Positions 1-10,988 of a stretch of DNA of 64,000 nt are shown here, in pieces (the stretch's first letter is position 1; the number at the start of each line of letters is the position of its first letter). Made by a program: the position numbers and the translations under genes. The stretch is from Symbiodinium natans (taxonomy: Eukaryota; Sar; Dinophyceae; Suessiales; Symbiodiniaceae): the NCBI GenBank assembly GCA_905221605.1, contig CAJNDS010002324.1, forward strand, positions 1,157,001-1,221,000. Direction: 5' to 3'. The notes under the pieces are model-generated. The model was not told the origin of the DNA and searched no databases. It saw only the letters and a list, made by a program, of their open reading frames with translations.

Positions 1-790
1 TTGCCACCGAGGCGAAAAAAACTATATAGCATGATGTAGTACGATATCAGGGGGACTATTTTGGTTGGAGGGGGCGGTATCTGCTATATGGGGCCCCAAG
101 CCGACCCCGCTCAAGGCATCCCCAAACCCTAAAACCCTGCAAGCCCCAAAAACCCCTATGGACCTTAAACCCTAAACCCTAAACCTTATGACTTGGGGAA
201 CCCTGCCATTTCTCCTGGGAGGTTCATGGGCACTTACAACCCCCAACTATAAGTCTACTTGTAACCTACTCAGAGGAATTCGGGGATTATCAGTGCAGCA
301 ATAGTTGGGGTTGTAAGAAGGGGTTGAGGCTTCAGGGTTTCGTGGCTCGCGCGACCCGGCACGCGCGATTCCAAGAGTTACTTTTCCTCTTGGTTTCCTA
401 TGGGGGTCTCGAGGTGTGACGGATGCGAAAGGGGCAATGGAAGTTGCCCGGAGAGAGTTCCTAAAACTTAATTCGCGTCTTTTGGTGGTACGTTCTTTTT
501 GGTTTCCTGGTTAGGTCAAGGGTCTATGTGGCACTTCAGAAGCGAAATCCCTTGCGGATGGCCAGAGAACGACATACCTGAAGATCGCCTGTGCCATCTT
601 CAAAAGCTCACCGAAATTCTACAGCGAACTGACGGAATGGGAGGGTCTCGGGTTAAGTATGTTCGAGTTTGGGTGTAGGGCAGTGCAGGGTCTCCGGAAC
701 TTGCACTGTTTGAAGGAGTTCGGCTGGAGCCTTGACAAGGCCAGAACCCCAGACAAGTTCACCGCAACGTGGAGTTGGACTCGGATACTT
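1..790. other. Stretch with no recognisable gene
   Basis: I see no open frame with family-like composition here. The stretch carries scattered CCCTAAA-type heptamers (about 125-190) and unannotatable sequence. It may be intronic or intergenic. Confidence 0.5.
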
Positions 791-889
791 CGAGGGCTGA
801 CGTCAGATACTTTTGGTTAGCGGACCTGATGTGAGAGAGCGTGTGGCAAAGCATCTCTTGGCCTCTTCGCAGCCTGAGAAGTGTCGGCT

Positions 890-1553
890 CGAAGATCCTA
901 AGGCCATGGAGCAACTGCCCGTCCGGGAGGATCTGAGCCGAGCGCTGCACTGGATCCTTGAGGCATGGCAGCATACCTCAGAAAGGCTGCTGTGCCACTG
1001 TGAGGACGGGCTTGTGGCGAGGGCAGAGCTGCTTGTGCCAGCCGCCTGCACTTGGGAGTTGTGTTGAGTTTCTCGGGGGCCGGATAGCACGCGGCCAAGC
1101 GACTCTGCAGGTTCACAGCACGATGCCGAGCTGGTCTCTCAGATTGGGAGCTGGACAAGGTGCGAGGAGAGTTGCCCCTTTCGTGGGTTGTTTTCCCTGC
1201 GTTCCCTTGTTTTGTTCTCTGGGTTCCGTGGCAGTCAAGGCTCTCCTCTTGATTTTTTTGGCAGATCTCGGCAGGTCTTCGCTCGACTCGATGGAGAGAT
1301 GCGCGGCGCGGTTCCGAAGCGGGCCGTCAGGAGTGTCCATTGAGAGAGCCTAGGAATGTCAGAGATCATGTGGATTATGGGGCCGGAAGCAGAAAGAGCA
1401 GCAACACTTGCATTCAGATGGTCTCGGCTCTATGCACTTGATCGCACGGGCCTGATCGACTTCAGGACCGCGCTCATGCGCTGCGATGTCATGGAAGCAC
1501 CTGCGCAGGCCCTTCTGCAGCGTGAACTCACTAGGGACGAAGGTGAACCCTAA
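890..1553 (+). CDS. Candidate exons of an EF-hand-like protein
   Basis: Three open segments look coding. One at about 893-1,060 contains REDLSRALHWILEAW. One at about 1,262-1,345 follows an AG and reads QVFARLDGEMRGAVPKRAV. One at about 1,356-1,553 reads RLYALDRTGLIDFRTALMR. The last two share the pattern (F/Y)A-LD----G-(V/I)--R--(V/L), like a degenerate EF-hand helix and loop; neither has the full set of calcium-binding acidic residues. Exon borders are not resolved and no start codon can be assigned. They could belong to the gene ending at 2,984. A chance open frame cannot be excluded. Confidence 0.3.
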
Positions 1554-1732
1554 CGTTTCTATCATCTACTAGTCTGATCCCTATCCATGAACCATGTTAA
1601 GGGCTTGTTTAGGCCCCGTAGGTTTTGGCATTCACCATGCTTCCCTCCCCAAAGTGATCAAACTGGAGCAGGCATCTTTGCGACGGGCCGCCGAGTCCCG
1701 AAGCCGCATGCACCAGGCTGAGGGTTGAGGGT

Positions 1733-1822
1733 TGATCAAGATCAGGGGTCTTTTTTGGTACCCCAAGGCATGGTACGATTACCGGGACCCCAAAAGGGCC
1801 CATGATATAGATCACGTGCCAA
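1733..1822. repeat. Inverted-repeat (hairpin) element
   Basis: The left arm (GATCAAGATCAGGGGTC, then a T-rich run and GGTACCCC) matches the reverse complement of the right arm (GGGACCCCAAAAGGGCCC through ATAGATCACG) imperfectly over about 30 bp. It is about 90 bp long, the size of the introner-like elements elsewhere in the window, but I see no second copy. Confidence 0.45.
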
Positions 1823-2388
1823 ACACGATGTCAGTGCGCGTCTGCCCTTCGCAGGAACTGCTACGCTACAAGCCTGCGACGACTGCCGCAGCTTTGCGGA
1901 ACGTCCTTTCGGAGGCGAGATCCAGAGAATGTGGCAAGCCACATCAGAAACACCGAAGCATGAAACATCTGGAGCCCAAGACTTCAGGTGGCCGCGTCTC
2001 GAGAGCCCCTCGTTGTCAGGCGTGAGGCCACCTTGTGCTGTGCCTGTTCGAAAGTGCTTTTGCAAGACCATCCCGGCCAAAGCCCAAAATATCCGGTGAC
2101 AGGAGCTGTCGGCGGCTGCAGCTCGCTTGGGTGTGGAGCAGGTGCAACAGCTGCGGTCCTTTGGAGTTTGGGGGTTTGGGGTAGCCATGTCCGTCCACGT
2201 CAGGTCTGGATGGACGAGCTGTGGTTTGCTTCCCCCAAGCTTCGTGACGACACGCTGGACATCGATGTCTTCTGCAAACATGCCATGGCCCAAGACAGCA
2301 TCTACAACAGCAGACTTGCAGCAAATTCACAGCAAACGCGCCATTCGCACCAAGGTGGAGGCAGCACCGATGCCTGGGGAGGGCTCTG

Positions 2389-2984
2389 TTGACGAATTGT
2401 CGGACCGCATTTCCTTCAGCAAGCCGCACCAAACGACGTCCTCAAGACGAAGCTCTGCAGGACGAGCATGCTGCCATCTTGCTCGGCCGCCTCGGGCGGG
2501 CGCTGCAAGGCGCAGGAGGCGTCGAGAAGGCCCCTCTCAACCCTGCAACTCTGCCGTGCCCCTGCAGATCCGCGTGACTCATACCTTTTTGCCCCGCGCA
2601 AGGCTTTCCACAGCTTTCAAACGGGCGTCGATGGATGTCCAGCTCCCGGTTGCAAGCCTGGTCGGCAAGCCCGTCGTCTCCGAGCGACAAAGGTCTTTCC
2701 CGCACGGAGATGGAGGCGGTCATCGCTGATGTCACAAAGGATCCATTTGCTGACGCAGCAGGCTCTTAGGCTCCTCTCAGCATGTACATGGTCGCGCTCA
2801 CAGGACCTCTTCTCTGCTCACGAGCGCATGCTTGTGGTCAGAAGGACACTGCAGCCGTCTGGGAACCTCTTAACCGTCTTAACCCGTTGTTCATATCTCG
2901 CGATGTGACGATGGTATGATGATCTGCAGGATGGATGCCAACAGCGACGGCCGCATCAGCCTCAAGGAGCTGGAAACGGCCTAA
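2389..2984 (+). CDS. 3' end of an EF-hand protein gene
   Basis: The clearest piece is the last exon, 2,930-2,984, which follows GATCTGCAG and reads MDANSDGRISLKELETA and then TAA. Its loop DANSDGRISLKE fits a 12-residue EF-hand (D1, N3, D5, R7, S9, E12), so calcium binding is plausible. Upstream open segments that may be exons lie at about 2,445-2,520 (DEALQDEHAAILLGRLGRAL) and about 2,711-2,760 (MEAVIADVTKDPFADAA). The stop gives a firm 3' end; the 5' end is unknown. The next module starts only about 270 bp downstream, so tandem genes are possible. Confidence 0.45.
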
Positions 2985-3252
2985 ACCTTAGAGCCGTGCA
3001 GCATTTTTTTGCACTAGCTATCATCTTGCTGAACAACGATCTCCATCTGCATTGTGTTGAGGGTGGACGTGCAAGGATACATGACATGATGCGAACATGT
3101 GGCTGTTGCTCGGCAGGCCGTGGCCAGCGCGACGGTCTCTACTATTGCCGGAACCCCGTCTGACCCACGAAGTGGACAGCATGTCATCGGTTTGCAGCAT
3201 TCTGCTGCGCATGGCAGCTTCAATCAGCTGCACTGCGAAGAAAGCCTAGGCC

Positions 3253-4300
3253 ATGGGCAGCTGGGCAGAAGACGTCTGTGCTCGAGTGGCGCAGGCAGAG
3301 AGAAGAGATGCTACCGCTCCTCGCAAGTCTCCTAGCTTGCAGCTTGCTTGCCTAGGGCCTGAAGCGAGAAGGGCGAACAGTCGACGAACTCTTCGAGGCT
3401 TTGGCAGGCGGGGGAAGAAGCTTTCTACTCTGGGGCCCCTTTCTTGGGGAGGGGAGAAGGGGAACCAGGGGACCCCCCCGCCAAAAACCCCCTCATGTGC
3501 CATGGGAACAACGAGCTGACGCGCCCCGGTCAAGGCAAGGCTGCTGGGCGTCCTGAGGTCCACTGGCAGGATTTCCGGGCGCTCTTCTCCCGGCCCGAAC
3601 CACAGCTTCCCATCTCCTTCCCGATGGGTAGCTCTCTAAGTTAGGGGCCCTCTTTATGTATTGCGGCACCCTTAGAGAAGGACCCCAAAAGGGACCCTAA
3701 TCTAGAACTACCCTTCTCCTTCCTTAAAGAAGCGTCTCGAAGCTTGAACAAGTTCGATCAACAGAAAAAAGTAGTACCCTTGGCCCCAAACCACCCTAAA
3801 CCACAAACCCTAAACCCTAAACCCTCAGCCCCCACACCCAGCGAGCTTTCGTATTCTCAGGCTGGAGCCTACTTTAACAGACGGGCAGCTGAAGCGTCTG
3901 TGGCAGCTCTTCGCGCATCCGGCTCATTTCCTGCCACGTGGTGCTACCACCAGGGCGAGCCCTGAAGCAGCAAAAAACTGAACAGTACATTTACCCCCTG
4001 CGTGCAGTTCTTGACTCAATGGCACTGACTCGCCAACCGCGCTCCACTACAGCCAGACAACCAACATGGGGGTTTTACGAAAATACGGGATCCCTAATAT
4101 GAACCGCATAGGAACACGTTCGATGCTGGATGCAACAGAAATCTGTGCGATGACTGGTGCTCGCATAGACCAGCCCGGAGAATGTCTACGCATGCCAGGA
4201 CAAGAATGGAGATGGCGGAGTCTCACGCGCAGAGTTCCACAAAGCCTTGGAGCCCCACGGAACAGAAGTTGCCTCAGCCCAGCGCATCCTGGGCCCCTAA
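3253..4300 (+). CDS. EF-hand module 1 (exons A-E)
   Basis: This is the first full copy of the recurring module. Exon A (about 3,257-3,330) has AEDVCARVAQAERR. Exon B (about 3,376-3,412) has TVDELFEALAGGG. Exon C (about 3,557-3,600) has RPEVHWQDFRALFSR. Exon D (3,871-3,912) has TLTDGQLKRLWQLF. Exon E starts at 4,199 and encodes DKNGDGGVSRAEFHKALE, a canonical EF loop ending in E12. The D-E intron (3,913-4,198) would use a GC donor and falls just before loop residue D1, unlike the other modules. By family knowledge the E segment should bind calcium; the function of A-C is unknown to me. Whether the modules form one protein is inference. Confidence 0.55.
3624..3716. repeat. Inverted-repeat element inside module 1
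   Basis: The left arm GGGTAGCTCTCTAAGTTAGG and the reverse complement of the right arm (GGGTAGTTCTAGATTAGG) match imperfectly, extending through CCCTCTTT/CCCTTT. It lies between exons C and D, so it is probably intronic. Confidence 0.5.
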
Positions 4301-4616
4301 GGGGCCCCTCAAGAGGGTCTCCGCGCTCGGCTCAGGTGGCGAAGGCGCCAGAGGCGGAAGCCGTGGCTCCTTTGCCGGTGCTTCTGAGCCGCTGGGCTCT
4401 CAGGTGCTACCCATTGTCCTTTGCGAAACCAAGCGCAAGGAACTTAGATGAACATGTATATATATATATATATTATAGAGTCATCTTCTATCGCCTCTTT
4501 CAGCTGAAGGTATTGCGCGCGCCACCGGCCAGGGGAAGCTGCCACTGGCAAACGCTCTTTCGGCCGGCTCCTCATGCTTTCCTGCTTGCAACCTCGACAG
4601 GGGCGTTCAATCCCCC

Positions 4617-4690
4617 TAAAGGGTTTAGGGTTTCGGGCTTAGGGTTTTGGCTAGGGTTTAGGGTTTAGGGTGTAGGGTTTAGTCTTTAAG
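4617..4690 (+). repeat. TTTAGGG heptamer array
   Basis: About eight heptamers, several mutated, of the plant/dinoflagellate telomere type lie on the + strand. This is interstitial, not a chromosome end, because unrelated sequence lies on both sides. Confidence 0.8.
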
Positions 4691-4699
4691 CCAAGCGCA

Positions 4700-6480
4700 T
4701 CCTGTGAGGTATACTGCGGCATGGTGGGACTGGACCTGCGGTCTTGGCTGGATGCCTGCCGCGGTTTGAGCATACCGCTCTCCCAAGCGGAGGCCGGGGT
4801 CAATTCGTAACACGGCAGAGATGTTCACGGAGGCTGTCTAAAGGGCCCCGTATGTTTTTTTCTGGAGTACCGGTTCAAAAGAGCACGTACTTACCATCAG
4901 AGACGTCTGATGGTGTACCTGGCGAGTTTCGGATGCTATGTGGTGTTATATTTTGTATACTGCAACAAGCTCGCTCTGCGTGGTGCAGTCGCTGTTGTTG
5001 GATACGTAAGTCCGAGCCACTGAAAGAGCTCACAAGATCCTGGTCTCTGTGTATGAGTCTGTCGACTGTCAGACGTGTGTTGTTCAGTTTTTGTATCTTG
5101 GTGCGGGGGTTCCGGATCATCGTTGTGCTGCGCCTCTTCGCAGCGAAGCTTGTTTGTGGTTTCCGGGGAGAGTCCCCGATTGTTCTCGGCTTTCGGCAAC
5201 GTGCGCATGGGTTCTTTGGGGCCATCCCCCCCGCAGTAGTCGTCGTCGTCTTGGTCGCCCGCCCTTCCACTCCACTCCGCAACCCTAGTTTGGAATAGGG
5301 TTTGTGGTGCCTGCCAAGTTTGCTTTGCGTGTTTAATAAAGGAAGAAGCCTGCATTCCTGGAGTTGAGTTGATGGTGTGTTTGTTTGTAGGCCGCAGGGC
5401 CCAAGGCCTGAGCGAGGCCGCCTGTCAAGAACCCCCTAAAAAACACCTAAAAGCCCCAAAAAAACCCCTAAAGGCCCCTAAAACCCCCAAGCCCCTAAAA
5501 ACTCCAAAAACCCCTAAAAACTCCAAAAAAACCCTAGAAGCTCCTAAAGATCCTGAATGAACAATTATTGGCCTCCTCTTGACTCGTTCTGTTTGCAGGC
5601 CACGGCGGTGCACTCCGCCATGGCCCGCGGCCCCGGCGGCGGATCCCTGGCCCCGCAGGCCACTTCAAGTTTTACGGGATTCGGGTTTAGTCTCCATGAG
5701 GCTTTTAGGGTTTATTTTAGTGTTTAGGGTTTAGAGAGCGCAAGGGGCGTTCTAGATTAGGTTTTCCTTCTTTAGTACCCGGTAGAGTAGAATGCCTCAG
5801 AGAAGGAAAACGATCTTGTTTGAGAACGCTCGTTTCTGGGTTTTGGGTTCGGCAGTTCGGGTTTGGGCTTAACGGGTAGTTTAGTTTAGGGTTCAAGTAG
5901 GGCCCAGGGCATTACAAAAGGTTGCTGCAGTGAGATGTTGCCGCCTCGATATCCTTTGCGAACTCAGAGCTTCGTGGCATAAGAAGCTGTAATCACGGTA
6001 GAGAGCACAGATGTTGCAGAGTTGCGTATGGCTCCAAAGCCAGAAGGTCTGGATATGCAGATCGCAAGCTGAGGGGCGTGTTGCTTCTGCGTAACTTCAT
6101 GCCTGATCTGGTTGCTGTTTGGCATCTTGCGAGCTGTTCCAGGCGTTGGCGGGCGAGGCCGCACTCTGCCTGGGCTTGCACCCACACTCCGCGAGACACG
6201 ATCCATTCTCGTGCCATCTCCAGACTGTGCACTCCAGGTGAACCGTGCCAGCGCCAGGGGCGTGCCGGAGGTGCCCGCTACAGTTGCGGATGTTCTTGCA
6301 TGGTTTTCGCATTTGTGTTCTTTAAAGTGAAGACGAGCACCTAGTAAAGGGCATCACATGCAGCACCGGTGGCTTCAGGAGCGGTGGGCGCGGGACTTCG
6401 TTGCCGGCCGCGCGCAGCTGGCGCATGACGCCCGCGAATGCACTGTGGCCGAGGCTTGCGCCTCGTGTCTAATCACTGTT
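4700..6480. other. Mostly non-coding stretch
   Basis: Open frames occur on both strands (for example 4,744-5,298 on + and 4,875-5,355 on -), but none has recognisable motifs and they overlap each other, so I do not call them genes. At 5,425-5,556 is a degenerate CCCTAAAA-type array. An open segment at about 6,230-6,330 (VPATVADVLAWFSHLCSLK, then TGA) could be an exon. Confidence 0.4.
5745..5857. repeat. Inverted-repeat element
   Basis: GCGTTCTAGATTAGG plus TTTTCCTTCT on the left is mirrored by AGAAGGAAAACGATC and GAGAACGC on the right. Arms are imperfect, about 25 bp, with a middle of about 50 bp. Possible introner relic. Confidence 0.4.
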
Positions 6481-6489
6481 CTTGGCAGA

Positions 6490-7560
6490 TCTAAGTGGCC
6501 TCAAGATCCTGCAGGCTGTGCAAGCTGCTGCGGGAGATGCTGAAGCTGTGCACGAGGAGAGTTGAAATTTGAGGGATCCCTTTTGAGCCACGTCGGGCGA
6601 CTGTCGCCGGGCGACTCACGGAGGATCTGATTCGGACGGCGCTGGGGCGACACATGGCTGTTCCGGACACCACTTGGGACAATGGCTCAGACTATGTCAG
6701 AATGCTTCTTCTCCGTGCCCCACTGTCCATCCTCCAACCGCTTCTGTCGGAGGCACAGCTCCGCTTGCTAATGGAACGGCGCTTTGATGACGGTCTGGTT
6801 CTTTGGCGGTGCTGCACTGAGTGCGTTGTCCAAGTGAAGCACGCCACAGCCCAACGAACTCAAACTCCAGTGGTCAATGCAGGCCCTTCCTGCAGTGGAC
6901 CTGTGGACTTGGAGGAGGAGCACCCTTGGCAGGAACTGCAGTGTCCTCATCTTTGCCCGGAGTCACGCCGCCGAGTAGAGCGGAGTCCGGCGAGTTGGAA
7001 CCAATCCCACCCTACTTGGACTAAGGTCGCAGATGCAGTTTGTTCGCGTGTTGCAGCCACTCTCCGAAGACAAAAGTCCAGACCCCGGCTTGCAGTTTCG
7101 CAAAGTGTGGTTCAGTGGCTGGCCTCGGGGTCTTCACTTGCGTCATCGAAGCAGAATCAGTACCTACATGAAGCCTGTTTCCTCGCACGCAGCCGAGGAA
7201 GTCGGTAGAGGACCTATTCAATGCCTTGGCCGGGGTCAAGGCAGGTGTTGGTGGGACACTAGTGCTGCGCCCAAGCATGGAAGAGCTGAGGCCCTGGTGC
7301 CAAGCAGTTCTTGCGCAATCCTTTCATTCGAAGGCCGTGGTGTACTGGGCGGACTTCAGCGCCTTCTTCTCACAGATGGAGCAGTCTTTGTTCAAGCCCA
7401 AGCGCACCTGAGTGCTCTCGTGCCAGCAAGCGCCAGTCCCTCCTCTGTTTCGGTGCTGCAAACCTGCCATAGCCTGCCGAGGTCGGAGCAGCAGTTGCAA
7501 GAACTTTGGTTCACTTTCGACAAGAATGGGGACGGCAGTGTGTCGAAGGAGGACGGGCCC
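6490..7560 (+). CDS. EF-hand module 2 (fused D-E exon)
   Basis: Upstream open segments (about 6,490-6,560, DLSGLKILQAVQAAAGDAEA; about 6,705-6,785, ILQPLLSEAQLRLLMERRFD) may be exons, the second resembling exon D. Exon A at about 7,018-7,075 reads TKVADAVCSRVAATLRR. Exon B at about 7,201-7,245 reads SVEDLFNALAGVKAG. Exon C at about 7,332-7,385 reads KAVVYWADFSAFFSQME. Exon D-E at about 7,480-7,560 reads QQLQELWFTFDKNGDGS and continues VSKEDG. The loop (7,519-7,554) is a complete DKNGDGSVSKED. It carries no intron, unlike the copies at 33-39 kb. Confidence 0.55.
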
Positions 7561-7937
7561 ATACGGGGCCAATTGCCACTGCAGCCACTTCTGCGAACTT
7601 TCTACCATCTTCTCCCTCTTCCCACGATCATGGAAGCAGAGACGCGTGTCAGGAGTTCACTCGGAGAATCGCTGACGTGGACTCTGCATCCAAGGCCATG
7701 ACAACAGCTGTGTGTGCGCGTCAGCGGCTGAGCTGCCCAGTTTTGAGCGGAACTCGCCGCCACAACCAGATCCACGAAGCCGTGTGGATGGCAAAGGTGT
7801 GAACAGCGCGCTCCGTCGTGAGGGTCAGAGCGCGCGGAGCTGAACAAATCATGTAGCGATGGTTCTCAAACACTTTGGGGAAGAGGAAACAGCACTGCCT
7901 TCGGCAGTAGCACTCAGATGCAAGAATGGCCTGAATT

Positions 7938-8165
7938 GAGGTGGATCAACTCTTCCAAGCCCTGGCTGGTGTGAAGGAAGTGGTGCACTGGCCAGACTTC
8001 CGCGCACTCTTCTCGCAGCTTGAGCTCCATCCTTATGCTCTCCAACATGTCAAAATGAGATAAGAGACATCTTTTGAGCTTGCTGGCAAAAAGCAGTTCA
8101 GATGAGGCCGACGCTGCGCGGCGAGCAGCTGGAACACCTCTGGCGCTACTTTGACACGGACATGC
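7938..8165 (+). CDS. EF-hand module 3, partial (B-C fused, D)
   Basis: Exons B and C are joined without an intron here (7,940-8,040): VDQLFQALAGVKE continues into VVHWPDFRALFSQLELH. This shows that B and C are adjacent parts of one protein segment. Exon D at about 8,103-8,165 reads LRGEQLEHLWRYFDTD. No E segment follows before the alpha-galactosidase gene starts at 8,363, so the module is truncated or its E exon is missing. Confidence 0.55.
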
Positions 8166-8362
8166 TGGGAGCTTCAAAGGGAGAGGGCTGTTTTCGTTGA
8201 GGTCGTCTGTTCGTGAAAACGTCGGACAAGATAGGGGGGCCTCCTTCGGCCAGAGGTTTCAACGGTCTTGCTTCTTGTCTACTCAGCAATCGCTTTTAAG
8301 CGTAGTCCAAGCCTCAAGCTGTGGAGCAGGCTATGGACTCTTGACGCATTCTCGGAAGGAAC

Positions 8363-10988
8363 ATGGCTCGAGCATGTTACCGAACCTTCACAGCTGCGAT
8401 GTTGCTGCGAGTGGGCCTTGTGCCCTTGGTCCTTTGTGCTACTGCAAACCAGGATTGTGGCTCGGAGGTTAGCCTCCTGCAGCGGCGAGAGTTGCCCGAC
8501 TCCGGCTCTCTGTCCCAAGACGGGAATGTGACCGATCCAAAGGAGGTTTGGGACTCAATCTGGAACAGAGTTCGGCAAGAAAGTGCAGCGTGCCCACCGG
8601 GCACTATCTGCGGCAGCAGTTCCCACAGGGAACACGCGCCGACTTTCCCGGCGCCCTCGGCCATTCCTGCCATTGATTACGCGGATCCAAGGAAGACCCA
8701 AGCTGCGTGGCAGGCCCCCATGCAGAAGACTTACGACCCCGGCATCCGATCGCCTGCTCTGGGCTGGAATTCTTGGAACCAGTTCAACCTGGATGTCAGC
8801 GAAGCCAAGGTTCTGTCCGTGGCGCAGGCCAATGATTTGTCAATGTCATTGGACAGTCCATTGATCTGTTTCTAGATATTGTAGTTGAAGTGCTCTGTGG
8901 AGAACAAGTATCTAGATGGTGTGCTCGGCACATAACCAGCCACAAGACGGAGGCCATGAAGAGTGACGGTCTCCTGAGCAGTGGTTTCGAGTACATCGTC
9001 ATCGATGATGGTTGGGCCATGAAGGACCGGGACGCGGCAGGACGCATGCAGGCAGATCCGATAAAGTTTCCACAGGGCATAAAGTGGCTAGCAGACCACT
9101 TGCACGACCTTGGGTTCAAGTTCGGCATCTACACAAGCGTTGGGTCTGTCACATGTGGCGGTGGCCAGCCTGGGATCATGGACCACCACCAGATCGATGC
9201 AGAGACCTTCGCGGCCTGGGATGTAGACTATGTGCCTTGGGACATGAACCCTAGAGGGGTTTATGGTTTCATATACCTTAACAAGAGTTATAGTAGTATA
9301 GGGTATATGACCCTTATTGGTTCATATACCTTAATAAGAGTTCTAGTAGTATAGGGTACATGACCCCCAATTTTCGGGTTCATGTGGTCCCCAAGGTGAA
9401 AGTGGATCGGTGCGGCTGGCCTACGGAGTTGTCCTGGGCGCCTGGCTTGGACCCTGACGACTTGCTAGAGTTGGCAAGAATCACTGCTGGCGTCGACTAC
9501 CCGGAAGACGGCAACTTGGCAAGACGGGGTCTGCATTGGGAATTTTGCCGCATGCTACCAGGGGTGCTACATTTTATCAGGGGTGCTGTTCAAGCTGTGT
9601 CTCGAACATGAATCGTTTTTCCCGTGGTGGTTGCTCGAACACGCGCGGAGGCAAGTACCCAGAATCCTTCTATAAAGTTTCTGGCCGGGTGGCAGCCTAC
9701 CAGAACTTCAGCGCAACACTGAATCACACAGGGCGTACAATGTACCTGGAGATTTGTGACTGGGGTGAAGATGATACACTGGAGTTCGCACCTGAAATCG
9801 CAAACTCATTCCGGATGTTGTGGGACAACTTCCCTCAGTGGCACCGGGTGCAAGAGATCTACGAGTACTTTGCTCAGGTCCCGGATATTCCAGCCTCGAC
9901 GACGCCGGGTGCCTATGCATTTGCAGACATGCTGGAGGGGGGAGTCTATATCCCCCTTGGGAATCATGTTTTTTTACTTTTGCCTATATAAACGCCAAGA
10001 GGACATTAAAACATATTAGTTTTATTAAGGTTCTTAGGGGAGTAAAAAGGAGTTGACGGGCATCTCTACAACGTCCACTTCGCCCCCGAGACGAACTTGA
10101 CGCGGAGGGAGGCCGCCACCGAGCACGCGATGCTTGTTGCTGGTTAGTAAGGAATGGGGTGCGTGAGGTAGCCTACGTAATCCCTTAAAGGGTATATATA
10201 TATATTCATAAATATCTGTATATTTATATATGTATATATATATAGGGGGATATAGGGTACTTGATTCCCTCGTTCCCTACTAAGCAACAGTAAGGATGTG
10301 GTCCATGTGGAGCTCTCCCTTGATCCTGGGCTTCGACGTCTCCAACCCCAGCAAAGCCTGGGTGACGGACCTCATGAGGAACCCGGCGCTCCTGAAGATC
10401 AACCAGGAGAGGGCCTTTTCCCAAACTAGGGGGGGGAAACCCCTTTTCCTACCCCAAATAGAACAAGAATCCCCTATTATAGAGGGACCCCCCCTACTTT
10501 CGGACACCCCCCGAGGATGACCTTGGCATCGCTGCCCGCCTTGCCATCCGAAAGCAGAAACTGGGTTGCGCTCTGGGGACAATTTTTAATTTCCCTCCTT
10601 TCCTTCCTGGTCAGAAATAATCTTGAAAGGGTTTAAAGCACAACTGAGGAAAAACCACTGTTTCTACGACACCTGCTACCACACGGATGTGTGGGTGAAG
10701 CCGCTTGCCGAAGGCGCTGTTGCAGTGGCCCTGGTGAACATGGCCGGGTCCTACAGCCAGTACAACGAGAAATACCAGACAGAATCCATCACAGTAACCT
10801 GGGAAACGCTGTGGCTCAGCCCGGATACCCCTGTCGCAGTTTATTCCGCAACAGAGCAGAAGGACTTGGGCATCATGAACGGACCACTTTCGATGGATGT
10901 GGAGCCGCATGGAGTGAGTGTACTCGTGCTCACGCCGCAGACCACCGCGAGCGGCACGGAGCCGCCTCGAAACCACACCGGCGCCTGA
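8363..10988 (+). CDS. Secreted alpha-galactosidase (GH27), about eight exons
   Basis: Hydrolyses terminal alpha-D-galactosides (family knowledge). The ATG at 8,363 opens a signal peptide (hydrophobic stretch MLLRVGLVPLVLCATA). Exon 1 ends at 8,827 after LGWNSWNQFN. Exon 2 (8,953-9,231) has GFEYIVIDDGW and LGFKFGIYTS. Exon 3 (9,396-9,510) has VKVDRCGW, whose Asp matches the catalytic nucleophile (YxKxDxC). Exon 4 (9,651-9,941) has YLEICDWGEDD and NSFRMLWDNF, where the acid/base Asp is expected. Exon 5 is 10,050-10,128. Exon 6 (10,295-10,406) has SSPLILGFDVSN. Exon 7 starts at 10,516 and gives INQ-DDLGIAARLA after splicing. The last exon (about 10,625-10,988) is the C-terminal beta domain with VWVKPLAEGAVAVALVN. 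The frame stays open across all introns with donors GC, GT, GC, GA, GA and GA. Only the last intron is unresolved. Probably functional. Confidence 0.9.
9263..9375 (+). repeat. Two tandem copies of a ~57-bp unit in alpha-galactosidase intron 2
   Basis: The segments starting near 9,260 and 9,318 both read TTCATATACCTTAA then CAAGAGTT or TAAGAGTT, TAGTAGTATAGGGTA and ATGACCC. They fill most of the 164-nt intron 9,232-9,395 (GT-AG). This suggests intron growth by local duplication. Confidence 0.75.
9942..10049 (+). mobile_element. Introner-like element, family C (intron 4 of alpha-galactosidase)
   Basis: The 108-nt intron begins GA, ends AAG and is bordered by GGAGT at both ends (9,941-9,945 and 10,049-10,053). 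Its body (CTTGGGAATCATG, TATAAAC, GAGGACATTAA, GGTTCTTAGGGGAGTA) matches the segment at 49,773-49,858, which has CTTGGGAATTAT, TATAAACCC, GAGGATGTTAA and GGTTCTAAGGGGAGTA in the same order. A short inverted match (CCCCTTGGGAA with TTCTTAGGGG) joins the ends. I infer that it arrived as an insertion. Confidence 0.7.
10129..10294 (+). mobile_element. Introner-like element, family A (intron 5 of alpha-galactosidase)
   Basis: The 166-nt intron starts GATG and is followed by GATG at 10,295, so GATG is duplicated. Inside it are inverted ends: GTTGCTGGTTAGTAAGGAAT on the left and the complement of CCCTACTAAGCAACAGTAAG on the right. The middle is TATA-rich with CCCTTAAAGGGTATATA. The same ends and middle occur at 33,869-33,965 and 60,670-60,791. 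Splicing at GC|GATG and AAG|GATG restores EHAMWSMWSSPL, the expected GH27 sequence. Confidence 0.8.
10407..10515 (+). mobile_element. Introner-like element, family D (intron 6 of alpha-galactosidase)
   Basis: The 109-nt intron has a GA donor (CAG|GAGAGG) and an acceptor CCGAG|GATGAC; splicing gives INQDDLG, close to the family INQDPLG. Its second half (CCCCAAATAG, AATCCCCTATTATAG, GGGACCCC, CTACTTTCGGA, CCCCC) lines up with the 110-bp hairpin at 53,493-53,602, so the two are probably copies of one element. Confidence 0.65.

Noticed and set aside
4744-5355. 184-codon + frame and 135-139-codon - frames
   Set aside because: They overlap, have no motifs and show arbitrary composition; none could be supported.
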